A stretch of 64,000 bases of DNA from Gracilaria gracilis (lineage: Eukaryota; Rhodophyta; Florideophyceae; Gracilariales; Gracilariaceae). Where the stretch lies: assembly GCA_030374805.1 (NCBI GenBank), contig JARGSG010000122.1, positions 86,010-150,009 on the forward strand, in the 5' to 3' direction. The position numbers and the translations under genes were made by a program. Shown here in pieces: positions 17,675 to 27,499 of this stretch. Within the stretch, counting starts at the first letter, position 1. Every line of letters begins with the position of its first letter. The notes beneath the pieces are model-generated. The model was given only the letters and a program-made list of their open reading frames with translations, had not been told where the DNA came from and did no database searches.

Positions 17675-20251
17675 CTAAGCGCTGTCGCCGTTGTTCTGAC
17701 TGCTAAGGATTTCCCTTTGCCTCCGCAGCGATTCCGCTTGGCCAGCTCTGGCCCTTTCCTGTATCTCATCGATTCTCCTAATTGCGTCCCATAAACGTTC
17801 ACGGCCTTCCTGTGAGAAGATGTTTGGTTCTAACACGGATTCTCCAACAGTTCCAGATTCGACGCGACCAGTTGCGGATACTCTTAGTCCCGTTCCCCGC
17901 AAGGCCCTCGACAAATAACCAATTGACCTATCCACCGATAAAGAAATACTTTCAACATCAACCACCGAGTCTTCTTGACCTTCCATTCCTTCGACTATTG
18001 ACATATCAACCAGCAAAATATGTCTACCTTCGTCAACTTTGTACACTGAGTTCGAAAACAGAGCTTGCATCTGGTGTCTTGTCGTGTTGGAGCCCATCGA
18101 TTTCCAGTACATGTACTGTCCATGTTCTTCCGCGTCATCCTCTATTGGTACCGAAACATCTAGTACCGCTTTCGCATCTTCTGGTCTGACGAGTCCGAGG
18201 GTCTGGAATCCCGAAAGGATCGTTTCCCTCTGTGCAACACGCACATCACCATGCTCGTTGCTGAAGATAATCTGCATCTTGCCGTCACGGGCGTGGACGC
18301 GAGTTCCCCAGTATCCTCTGTGCATTGCCACACTACAGAGAAAACTGTAAAGTCCTAGTCCGTTCATACAAGTAGCAAATCCCCCTCGAACTATGAAACA
18401 CGCAACGTCTTTGAGCCGGACAAATTCATCGCAATTCATCTCAGTGGCTGATCCAAATATTTCATCTGCAAGGACTTGGACATCTTTCGAGCTAGAACAG
18501 GCAATTCTTCGTATTTCTTGAATACATTCCCACTTGCTCGGAAGCATCACAGTTTCATTCGAGAAGCCGCTTTCTCCGAGTATAAGTCCTCGTGTTAGAT
18601 AGTCATAGAAGCCAAACGAAACCTTGTCTTTTGAGAATCCCTCCAACCATATAGTGCCAGCTGCGGTATCCGTGACAGAAATGTGGTTATCGTATTCTTC
18701 TCTTATGTGCTTGTTCCAAGATTTGTGGATCTGAAGAAATCGATTTATAACTGTTTGTCTCGCACTCACTTTTACAGCTGCAGAACGGTAAAGTTTTGTG
18801 GTCAAACCAATGTAAACCTGCGGAACAAGGCAATCGGCACGTGTTGGCCAAACTCCCAGCGCCTGTCTTAGAACGGGATCGGTATAGACTACATCGTTAT
18901 CATCAGAAGAACTATACAACAGTGACCAAGTCCGAGAAACTAATCCATAATTTCGTGCAACACCCTCTAACGCACACAGTGCTCCCTCAGTGGGGTGTTG
19001 ATCTGCATGAGAATAGACCGCGTGGTCCACCGCCTTTCTGTGCAGCAAGTAGCCATCTCCGTCTTTCACGGCGAGAATAACAGTTGCCCTATCTTCTCCT
19101 TTCAGCAACCCGAAGATTAATGCCATGCATTCACTAGCCCACCATGTAAACATATAGGAGAGCCTAATGCAGCCCATGTAGTGGGAAACTGTTTTCTTCT
19201 CAACGTTCCAGACATCTTGAGTATATATATTCCAGGCAGTGGCTTTCAAGAAGAATGCCCTATCGTCAGTATGCACCGGTTTCTCAGCGTATTCTAAACC
19301 TCTTGGCACAAATGCGAATTCATCCATCATCGAGAGTATGGTTAGGTTATCCACTTCCTCGACGTCATCGAAAATGGGGGCCGGTAGAACTGAAAACTGC
19401 ATTTTCGATAGTACGCAGAGAGCCCATTTCTTCATTTGAATGTAGTCATCTTTCCAATATCCTAAGTCTTTCGGCCAGAAACCACTGAGAATCATTCCTG
19501 AAATTCTGTTCATGATCCTGCTAACGGATACAAACTCTCCCTGATCTCCCAAGAGCCCAGAAACGGCATCAGCTACTTCCACAGTGCCCCATCCCAGTCG
19601 ACCTAACGAACGCTCGGCCCTCAGCCAGACACGGGACTCTAGGATTTCGTGAGATATGTGAGGAGAAAGCTTGAGAACTCGAAGACATGCATATGGGACG
19701 AGCCCAGAATTGTACCAACCCAAAGTGTTCCTTCCCTTGTCTTTTTGTCTGGTGGATATGACTTGATCGCACCAGAGAATTACATACTTCACATTGGGAA
19801 TCTTCGAGCATCCCTCAATGACATTCACTAGAGCCTCCTGATCCCTGTCGGACATCTTCGCAATCAAGTTCTTACCTTTTCGTTTCCATCTTGCTTCTTC
19901 CTCATGCTTGTAAGAAACGGCAAGTAAATGCGTATCAGCCAGCTTGAGAAGAGATTCAACACTTTCCGAGAAGCAACAAGAGAGTTTTCTCGCTTCCCAT
20001 TCTGAGATAACATTTCGGGCATCTGCACGAGTTGTTCGAATTTTCCGAGAAAGGCCAAGTTTGACCGCTTCCACACCCTTCAACCCCAATTCAGCGTACA
20101 AGGTCCCAAGGCCTTTCAACTTTGGATCCACGTTATCCTTTGCGGGAGGTAGAATTCTCGATTGGGTATTGCAAATGTTACGGAGGATTTCGGTGGTGGG
20201 AACGCCTTGAGCTATTGCTGCTCTTAAACATGTGTGAAGATCAGAATCCAT
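17675..20251 (-). CDS. Large protein of unknown function, 858 residues
   Basis: Single uninterrupted frame from ATG 20251 (MDSDLHTCLRAAIAQ) to 17675. I do not recognise the family. No signal peptide and no clear membrane segment. It is mixed alpha/beta in composition, with Trp-rich motifs (YVILWCDQVIS; SRVWLRAERSLGRLGWG; MFTWWASECMAL) and an Arg/Glu/Gln-rich C-terminus (RAGQAESLRRQREIL) likely to be helical. Its length and frame integrity, with no transposon motif, argue for a host gene. The upstream 20252-21144 is noncoding. It converges with the M32 gene; their 3' ends are about 300 bp apart. The WCD...VW/ER pattern faintly recalls fungal HET domains but is too weak to claim. Confidence 0.75.
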   Translation of the reverse strand: MDSDLHTCLRAAIAQGVPTTEILRNICNTQSRILPPAKDNVDPKLKGLGTLYAELGLKGVEAVKLGLSRKIRTTRADARNVISEWEARKLSCCFSESVESLLKLADTHLLAVSYKHEEEARWKRKGKNLIAKMSDRDQEALVNVIEGCSKIPNVKYVILWCDQVISTRQKDKGRNTLGWYNSGLVPYACLRVLKLSPHISHEILESRVWLRAERSLGRLGWGTVEVADAVSGLLGDQGEFVSVSRIMNRISGMILSGFWPKDLGYWKDDYIQMKKWALCVLSKMQFSVLPAPIFDDVEEVDNLTILSMMDEFAFVPRGLEYAEKPVHTDDRAFFLKATAWNIYTQDVWNVEKKTVSHYMGCIRLSYMFTWWASECMALIFGLLKGEDRATVILAVKDGDGYLLHRKAVDHAVYSHADQHPTEGALCALEGVARNYGLVSRTWSLLYSSSDDNDVVYTDPVLRQALGVWPTRADCLVPQVYIGLTTKLYRSAAVKVSARQTVINRFLQIHKSWNKHIREEYDNHISVTDTAAGTIWLEGFSKDKVSFGFYDYLTRGLILGESGFSNETVMLPSKWECIQEIRRIACSSSKDVQVLADEIFGSATEMNCDEFVRLKDVACFIVRGGFATCMNGLGLYSFLCSVAMHRGYWGTRVHARDGKMQIIFSNEHGDVRVAQRETILSGFQTLGLVRPEDAKAVLDVSVPIEDDAEEHGQYMYWKSMGSNTTRHQMQALFSNSVYKVDEGRHILLVDMSIVEGMEGQEDSVVDVESISLSVDRSIGYLSRALRGTGLRVSATGRVESGTVGESVLEPNIFSQEGRERLWDAIRRIDEIQERARAGQAESLRRQREILSSQNNGDSA

Positions 20252-21144
20252 TGTTCAGAATACCGCAGTGTAGATAGATGGAGAGACGTTTCGTTTCACG
20301 GAATTCAAACTCGATACCGCAGTTGTCGGCTGCGACTCAGTACAAAAAGGAGGCGAGTGTTATGACGCTGAACACTTTCAGAGTACAAGCACTAGGCAAG
20401 AAGAATACACAACAACAAATGCTAACTGTCGTTTACACGTACATACAGATGAATGCTGATCACACGAGCGCCAATGATTTGGTCCAAGGTTCCAAGGGGC
20501 TCTGTTTGATGCAATTCCATGTGATGTTTTTATAGATATCCTATGTTGTATTTGAAATTTCATGTTCGTGTAGCATACTTTCAAGTAAATTGGATATTTG
20601 TTTGGCTCTGGCACCCCGTACCTTCCCTCGACGGTAAGGTGATCTCCGATGGGGGTGTTGCTTTCCGAACACTCGATGGGCATAACATGCGTCCCTTGTG
20701 TGCAACGCAAAATCAACCGCAAAAAGGTTTAGAATTGTATCTAGAGCGGACATCACAAGCGCAGATTCAGCTGGGTATTATATACGCGAGGTCGTGAAGG
20801 GGGCAAAGGACTGCGGCAAAAAAAACAGCACAGTGCTCCTGCCTTCAGCCGAAGGCTGGGTCCTCAACCGGCTTTATTTGCAGAGCTCCTATACGGCGGA
20901 GAATTGGCAATTAGCTCAATGTGCAAAGCCAATTTGGGCAAATTCAGCTAGAACAGTGCGTTGCCTACTGTTTTACACTATGAGGCAAGGTTCGCAAAGC
21001 TCAGATAACACATGATACTAATTGAAACTCCTGCGGCTTTACCTATTCTTGTCATTCTTTTTACGTATTTCTATGCCAGCTTGTGGTAATGCTATAGAAG
21101 AAGCACCCACGTTTTAATTGATGGGTTATGATTCCAATGTAGTT
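20252..21144. other. Intergenic, no gene seen
   Basis: Short frames only, no conserved motif. It is the shared region upstream of the 858-residue gene and downstream of the split vWA gene. Confidence 0.5.
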
Positions 21145-21504
21145 TCAATGACATGTCTGGATCCAATTTTCCTTTATCCCAAGAACTACTGAGAGCCAGT
21201 CGTTCGTGTTCGTGACCAAGTGTGGGTAGCCAACAATCTCTTCCATTCTTTGAACTTGATTATCTCGTAGTACAACTCCGTACACGGAATGTCTGTTTGT
21301 ACCGTCAATATTCCTTCCAGCCTGAATGAAATGTTGAACCAATTCGAAGGGCTCATAAGTGGCATGAACGTTGTGACTGCCATCACCCATAATGACTATG
21401 GACTTGGGAGCACTTTGAGGCACACTACCAAGTTGCTTCATACATTCTTCTATGCCAGCCGCCACGTTTGTTCTCGGCGAATTCAGTGATCGAGAGTTAC
21501 GAAT

Positions 21505-21757
21505 TGTAATACAAAGAGACGAGATGTCAGATCGAAGGTGAATACAGGTGAAGGGTGGTGGCCACTGCTTGTCTCTCGAGAGGAGGACGAGGCAGAGCAC
21601 ACCGCTGTCTTTATACTGCGCTGAACACACTCGCTCGCGGAGGAGTGTAACTACAGATTCGACGCGACGTAGCTTGTAGTGTCACGCGCAATGCTAGTTG
21701 TGACTAAATAGAGACAGCAGTGTATCGAGAAGCTTAAAGTAGTACTAGTGTGTTACA
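21505..21757 (-). repeat. 3' LTR of Gypsy chromovirus
   Basis: 253 bp, TGTAACACAC...GTATTACA on the minus strand, matching 25556-25808 base for base as far as I can see. The purine-rich AAGGAAGGACCGAA next to it serves as polypurine tract. Confidence 0.93.
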
Positions 21758-24052
21758 TTCGGTCCTTCCTTGGCCGAAGATGTCCTCGTCGAGGCCTGTG
21801 TAGATAGGAAGATATTGAGAGCTTCTTTGCAGTTTTTCAACGCGGTTCTCGGTAACCACACAGCGTCGTCTTCAGATTCGCCAACGAACTGTACGAGGTA
21901 GTGTACGCGGCGATTAAAGTGTTTGCGCCGCGATGACAGCGGAGACCTCTTGTTCAATGGATCCATCGCTGTCTATGACAATGTCCAACGGGCCCTTGTC
22001 GGACGTGTAGAAGCGGCGGAGCTTTGAAACATGAAAGACGTCGTGTGCGCGGCGCATGATTGATGGAAGCTCGATGCGATAAGTAACAGGTCCCAACCGT
22101 TCGCGAATTCGAAAAGGACCAATGAACCGCGGCTGCCACTTCTTTGGTAAAGTGGATCTTCGCGTAAGAGAGAGAGATTCAGCGCGTAGTAATACGAGGT
22201 CATCGACAGAGAAGTCAATGTGCTGTCTACGGCGATCGGCGTAAAACTTCTGAGTGGATACTGCATTAGCAAGATGGTCGCGTGCCAACCTGATCATTGC
22301 TTCGCGACGTTGAATGTAGTCGGCGGCGGACTGTGCGCGTTCGCTGCAGTGTTCCAAGGAGCGGGTAACCGGAGTGTGGGGAATGTAACCCAGTGCCACC
22401 TCGAACGGGGCGCGGCGGGTGCTGGAGTGACGGGAAGAATTATACTGAAACTCGACGGAAGGTAAGATGGGTATCCCAAGACGAAGGCGCTGCTTGGATG
22501 CAGGACCGGAGCATAGACGACAGAGTTCGGATGAGGTTCTCAGACTGCCCATCCGTTTGCGGGTGATCAGTGGTTGAGATATTGTTCCGAATGTTCAACA
22601 AGTCAGTCAAAGTTTTCCAGAAACGAGAACGCACCTTCGGATCGCGGTCGGATACGAGTGTGTGCGGCACACCGTGTTTCGAGAAGAGATGTAGTTCGAA
22701 TAAGTTAGCGGTATCTAAAGCAGTGGCAGCTTTCGTCGTAGGGATGAATATGGACTGCTTCGACAATTTGTCCACGATGACTAAGATCGCATCAAATCCG
22801 TTGTCGGAGTGCGGGAGTTCTGTGAGGAAATCAAAGGTAACCATCTCCCAGCATCGTTGTGGTATGGGGAGTGGCTGCAGGAGTCCCTGGGTTGGTTGGT
22901 TCAGCGCCTTGTTAGACTTACTGTATACCAGAATGTCGTCGATGTAGAGGACGAGGCAACGGCCGTTGAGGTGACGTAGCGCTGAGGCGATGAGGCGGGA
23001 GAAGGCTGCTGGTGCATTGCATAAGCCGAAGCACAACACACGCCATTCGAAAGAGCCAAAGCGGGTCCTGATGGCTGTTTTGTGGCAGTCTTCGTCTTTT
23101 ATGCGCATCTGATGGTAGGCGCCGACGAGATCAATCTGTGAAAAGACTGTAGCACCTGCCACCTGATCCAAAGCCTCGTCGATGAGCGGTAGAGGGCGTG
23201 GCGTCCTGGAATCGTGATGCTGTTGAGGGCGCGGTAGTCGCATACCATGCGCAGCTGTCCGGACTTCTTGCGGACGAAGAAGACTGGGGCTCCGAACGGA
23301 GAGGAAGACGGGCGGATGAGGCCCTTCTGTAGAAGCTCGTCCAATGTGTTTCGAAGCATATTCAGCTCTTCATGTGAGAGCCTGATAACCGGGGCGAACA
23401 GGGGGAGGTTTGTCCGGAAGTAAGTTGATTTCAAAGTCGTGTTCGCGCTGCGGAGGCAGCTCGTACGGTAACTCTTCCCTGAAGACGTCCGAAAACTCGT
23501 CGGACGATGGGGGCCAACTCGTTGTGGCAGTCAACGGACGCGGAAGGCGGCGTTTTTGGGTTGTAAGCGAAGCGCGAAAAGTTCACAGGCACGCTTCTTG
23601 ACGAGGCGACGCATACGCTTGAACGAGATACTGGGTACTGTGGGGTTAGTCTTGGGCTTTGACGAAGGAGATTGGTGACGTGGCAACACTTTCATACGAG
23701 AACCATCTGCGCGCTTGATGGTTAGCGTGTACGCCGACCAATCGACATACGGTCGTACTTCACGGAGCCATTGACGCCCAACTGTAACCAGCGGAAGTCC
23801 ATCTTCATTGTCATTCATGTCTATAACGTAGACAGAGACGGGGGCTTCACTGTTCTCGACGGCGATTGAGGTTCGTGCCTGGTAGAGGATCGGCACGACA
23901 GAGTTGTTTCCAAGTTCGGTGTAGGGATAGTCTGAAGATTCCAGAAGCAGACCACACGAACGTGCGGTATTCAGCGAGACGAAGGCGTGCGAGGCGCCTG
24001 GATCCAGGTGGAACGCGACTGGGCAGCCATTCAGCGAACCATTGTATATCAT
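21745..24052 (-). pseudogene. Gypsy pol remnant with chromodomain
   Basis: Read in several frames on the minus strand. Protease FHLDPGASHAFVS (normally D-S/T-G) near 24000; RT with KSGQLRMVCDYRALN, FSQIDLVGAYHQM and LVLYIDDILVYS; then directly the integrase core with MVTFDFLTELP, LVSDRDPKV and DHPQTDGQSENLIR as D, D, E; a C-terminal GPF-like segment (FIGPFRIRERLG); and a chromodomain (YLVQFVGE...VWLPRTAL) at 21745-21966. RNase H and the HHCC finger are deleted. Chromodomains mark the chromovirus lineage and steer integration by binding modified histones. Confidence 0.9.
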
Positions 24053-24136
24053 CTCACCGATTGGGTCAACGTCGATGGCTGAAAGTTTTGGAGAAGCACC
24101 GACGTTGGCATCTTCCGCACTGTTGTGCGGGGGTGG

Positions 24137-25439
24137 CTAGTTTTTCGAACGGCCTCTCTGAGCGGAGGCACCAGCCACGGTGGTGCGACAAGGATGACTA
24201 GTGTCGCTCCAGGGTCCTTTTCCGCATTTCATGCAGCGGTCGTGGGCGCGGTAGATGCGATTCTCCTGGGGGTTACGGATGTCAGCAGGTCCCCAGCAGT
24301 CGTTGGAGAGGTCCTTTCCAATCAACGAAGGTTCGTTAGACTTCTCCGAGGACGACTTTGAGGAGCGATCTTTGTTCTTCGCATTCTTCGACTTTGAGGA
24401 CTGTCCAGCTTGTCCTTCGTTCCACTTCTCAGAGATATAGATGGTACGAACGTAGTTGTAGACTTCAGACATGCTAGGAGGGTGGCCGTCAGGGAAGCGG
24501 ATGGACAACTTCTTCTTGAACAAGACTGGTAGTGATAGCTGAAAGAAAGTAAACGCTTCTGAAACAGGAAGTGTCGCAGATATCTACAAGCTGGCGGAAC
24601 TTCGTGATATGGCTCTCAAGAGATCCATCGCTGAAACGCAAGCGAATCAATTGGACACGCGCAAGAGCTGTTTCGTTGGCGGGGACGAACTCACCGAGCA
24701 TAGCAGCTTGGAGTTCATCGAGAGTGGCGATCGGGTTTCCATCGCGAATCGAACGTGCGTACCAATTGTCTGCGTTGTCGCGCAGAAGACAAGAGGCAAT
24801 GTGGACCTCCTGTGTATCGGTGATGGACGGACAGAGAGATGTTACCTTTCGCACGTTGGATATGAATGATCTTACCTTAATGGACGTGCGCTCGCTGTCT
24901 CGTCCATGATAGGTCGAGAAATTTGAGGACTTCAGGACCTGTAGGAGGGATGTGGAAGAACCAGGTGTGGAAGTGTTTGGCCGCACTGCACTCTCCGGAT
25001 TACGTCGCGGCGGCAGTGAGGGTGGGGATGGTAACCTGGGAGGTGCTTCGAGGCGGTTCTGAAGCGTGTTGAGTTGAGCGACAACCATAGACATGGTTTG
25101 CTGCTGTTCCTGTATCATTGACAAGAGTTTCGTTGCTGCTACCTGCGGTGAAGAATGTGTGGAAACCAAATTGATGGCTGCTGTGTTCCCCACCGGAGCC
25201 TCTGAGGTAGGAACAGATTCGGACCGAGTTGGCTGTGTAGGTAGGTTCGCATGCACCGAAGGTTGCGAGGTTGCGGAGGACAGGAACAGGGTTCGATTGT
25301 TGGTGCGCAGATGGCAGAGTTGGAGGAGGCAGGGGTTGCGGAGCGGAGTGAGCCGAGCCTGAACCATTGTTTGAGGGGTGATGCACGGAAGGCTGTGTCG
25401 GGGGAGTCGTCGGGTGTGAACCGGAATGATGGGAAGCAC
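24137..25439 (-). pseudogene. Gypsy gag remnant
   Basis: Two overlapping frames. The first (24489-25439) has a long Pro/Ser-rich N-terminus and the retrotransposon gag core (IASCLLRDNADNWYARSI; LIRLRFSDGSLESHITKFRQL). The second (24137-24523) continues with a Ser/Lys-rich linker and a zinc-knuckle-like CMKCGKGPWSDTSHPC. The frame change near 24500 may be a mutation. No start is certain. Confidence 0.75.
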
Positions 25440-25540
25440 TCTGGTGGGACGAAGCTGTCGGAGTGTTCCGGCGGCCCAGTTTGGACTGACAAGCCAGCGG
25501 CATGGTTTAGAGGGCGGTGTTCCAGCGGTGAGGAACGTAA

Positions 25541-25553
25541 GATGATGCTACCA
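25541..25553 (-). other. Gypsy primer-binding site
   Basis: TGGTAGCATCATC lies two bases inside the 5' LTR on the minus strand. It starts with TGG, complementary to the CCA tail of a tRNA 3' end, unlike the half-tRNA sites of the Copia elements here. Confidence 0.65.
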
Positions 25554-25555
25554 AT

Positions 25556-25808
25556 TGTAATACAAAGAGACGAGATGTCAGATCGAAGGTGAATACAGGT
25601 GAAGGGTGGTGGCCACTGCTTGTCTCTCGAGAGGAGGACGAGGCAGAGCACACCGCTGTCTTTATACTGCGCTGAACACACTCGCTCGCGGAGGAGTGTA
25701 ACTACAGATTCGACGCGACGTAGCTTGTAGTGTCACGCGCAATGCTAGTTGTGACTAAATAGAGACAGCAGTGTATCGAGAAGCTTAAAGTAGTACTAGT
25801 GTGTTACA
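25556..25808 (-). repeat. 5' LTR of Gypsy chromovirus
   Basis: 253 bp, no difference seen from the copy at 21505-21757. Confidence 0.93.
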
Positions 25809-26244
25809 CGAATGCGCAAGTGGAATTGATCAACGTCATTGGTTATTGCACTGACAACACTGGTCTCCGTATCGCCATATTGCACAGCAGCCCAACGAGA
25901 GCTATGCTCAGAAGATATGATAGCGGCCACTATTTTGACATAGTTCTTTTGAAGCGAAAACTCTGTAGAATTCAAAGAACCACTGCCATCGACGGCAAAA
26001 CAAATACTAACAGCACAATCATCTTCCGCGGCGTTGTGAACGGCTATGGCTGATGTCTTCACAGATGGCAAAAAAGTTTTGTGATATTTGTGATTGTTCC
26101 TGAGGAAAGAGGCAGAGCTCAACGACCACAAAACGGCAGCCAGAAGAAAAGAGGTAAGCGGGTGAGAAAACTTCATGTTCAAGGCCAGTTGGAACATTTT
26201 CATGTACTCCTTGTGAGGGACGACACGCGGCTTTCGTTGCGAAC

Positions 26245-26252
26245 TTTATATA
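26245..26252 (-). promoter_or_regulatory. TATA box of split vWA gene
   Basis: TATATAAA on the minus strand, about 70 bp upstream of ATG 26176. Confidence 0.55.
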
Positions 26253-26519
26253 CTGTTGGAAGTGCCCTCTAGAAATAGAAATGTTCACCATTTATTGATT
26301 GTTGCATCCGCGTTGTTGAAGTCTTGATCACAGAAAAGGCTTGTTGTTAATGTTCATCATGAACAACACCAAGCTAGCAGTACGTTAGTTTGTATTGCTC
26401 TTGAGTTCCCCCTATTGTGATGGGACATTTCCACAAATGCCTGCAGTTTTTGCTGCAAAACAACGCATATGGGCGAATGATGGTTCCATTTGTGTTCCGA
26501 ACGTTTGGTGTTGATAGCG

Positions 26520-26760
26520 AAGCTCCTACAAACAAACGAGCTGAGCTAATGTAGAGCTAGTCGAGTAGTTTTCTCAAAGCAAAACATATTTTAAAGCAGC
26601 AACAAGCTGCTTTTTGGCAGTTCCATCTCTCCTTTTGGTACACCCCTGAAATGTACCGCTTATATTTAGATCACCCTCTTTTTCTTGACAGAAAGTATAA
26701 CAGCGCAATAAAAAAATTTAAAACAATGCGCCCTGTCACACGGCGCATTTTTATCCCTTT
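26520..26760 (+). repeat. Dispersed noncoding repeats (families 2 and 3)
   Basis: 26520-26690 matches 14690-14830 in reverse. 26708-26755 shares GCAATAAAA...TGTCACACGGCGCATTT with 50362-50402. The rest of 26253-27175 is AT-rich without a gene. Confidence 0.65.
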
Positions 26761-27279
26761 TCGGATATGGCCTCTTCATTAGATCACTATCCCGCCAACA
26801 AATTAAAATTCAAGAAAAAAAACCAATCTTGCATGGGCTTATCTGAAGATTATCCGTAGTACACTCCCAATTCAATGCTGTCGAAATCATGAGCGCGACT
26901 CTTCTTTACCATTGATACCAAACTACACTACTTGCGCCAATAAATGAAAAATAACTACTGAATGTTAGAAAGTTTTGCAAAAGACGTTTGCACTACCCCG
27001 TATCTCTTTTTACTCGAACATGCAACATATTGGTTTTCTCCGAAGATTTAAGTTTAAAAAAGCCTTTTGCAGTTGGACGTATTATCTGTATTTGTAAAAT
27101 TGTTCTTTCTTCACTATTTAAAAAACTGTTTGAAATTGAAGATAACTTTTATTTACCAACATACTCCTATCCTACTACAGTAGAACCTTGGTATACGGGT
27201 ACCGCGTAAGATGGATATCCAGCATATTAGGATATGGGAGCCATCTACGCGGGCGAGAACCCGCTTTGGGTGGCTTCAG

Positions 27280-27499
27280 TTTCAGTACAGTTGAACTTCA
27301 CAGAAGAGCTGGGGGTGAAACAAAGTGATGGTGCTTTGTTTCACCCAGTCTTTATAGACGATGAACTTAGTACAGATGCAGTCACGTAAGCAAACTAGTG
27401 AACTCAGTAGCTCACGATAATAAATTCAAATACAAATGCAGACTCAAATACAAATACAAACTCAAATACAAATACAAATGCTGTGTTCTCGTGCTCACA
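27280..27499 (-). repeat. Copia array LTR 1
   Basis: 220 bp, TGTGAGCACG...TACTGAAA on the minus strand, with TATAAA near its middle and a perfect 13-bp hairpin GGGTGAAACAAAG/CTTTGTTTCACCC at 27313-27346. One end is a run of ACTCAAATACAA repeats. Confidence 0.93.

Larger units (their letters stand above)
21505..25808 (-). mobile_element. Gypsy chromovirus, internally deleted, identical LTRs
   Basis: 4304 bp with two 253-bp LTRs that look identical, TG...CA ends, and target duplication CGAAT (21500-21504 and 25809-25813). Minus-strand order: gag, protease, RT, integrase, chromodomain. RT breaks off just after the YIDD box and runs into the integrase core, so the rest of RT, RNase H and the integrase zinc finger are gone. 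With damaged frames but identical LTRs it was probably mobilised in trans, recently. Confidence 0.94.
21145..26176 (-). pseudogene. Secreted vWA-domain protein gene split by a Gypsy insertion
   Basis: The 5' part (25809-26176) encodes a signal peptide (MKFSHPLTSFLLAAVLWSLSSASF) and the first half of a von Willebrand factor A domain with the metal-binding MIDAS motif DGSGS. The 3' part (21145-21499) supplies the later half, with the MIDAS Thr in SPRTNVAAG and the Asp in IVIMGDGS. Leaving out the element and one copy of the target duplication, the two parts are in phase with no other defect, about 240 residues in all. Such domains usually bind extracellular ligands or matrix. A TATATAAA box is at 26245-26252. 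An upstream in-frame ATG at 26203 would add nine residues before the signal peptide. The allele in this assembly is interrupted; others may be intact. Confidence 0.88.

Noticed and set aside
17675..20251. HET-domain assignment for the 858-residue protein
   Set aside because: Only a loose WCD and VW...ER resemblance; spacing and remaining motifs do not fit.
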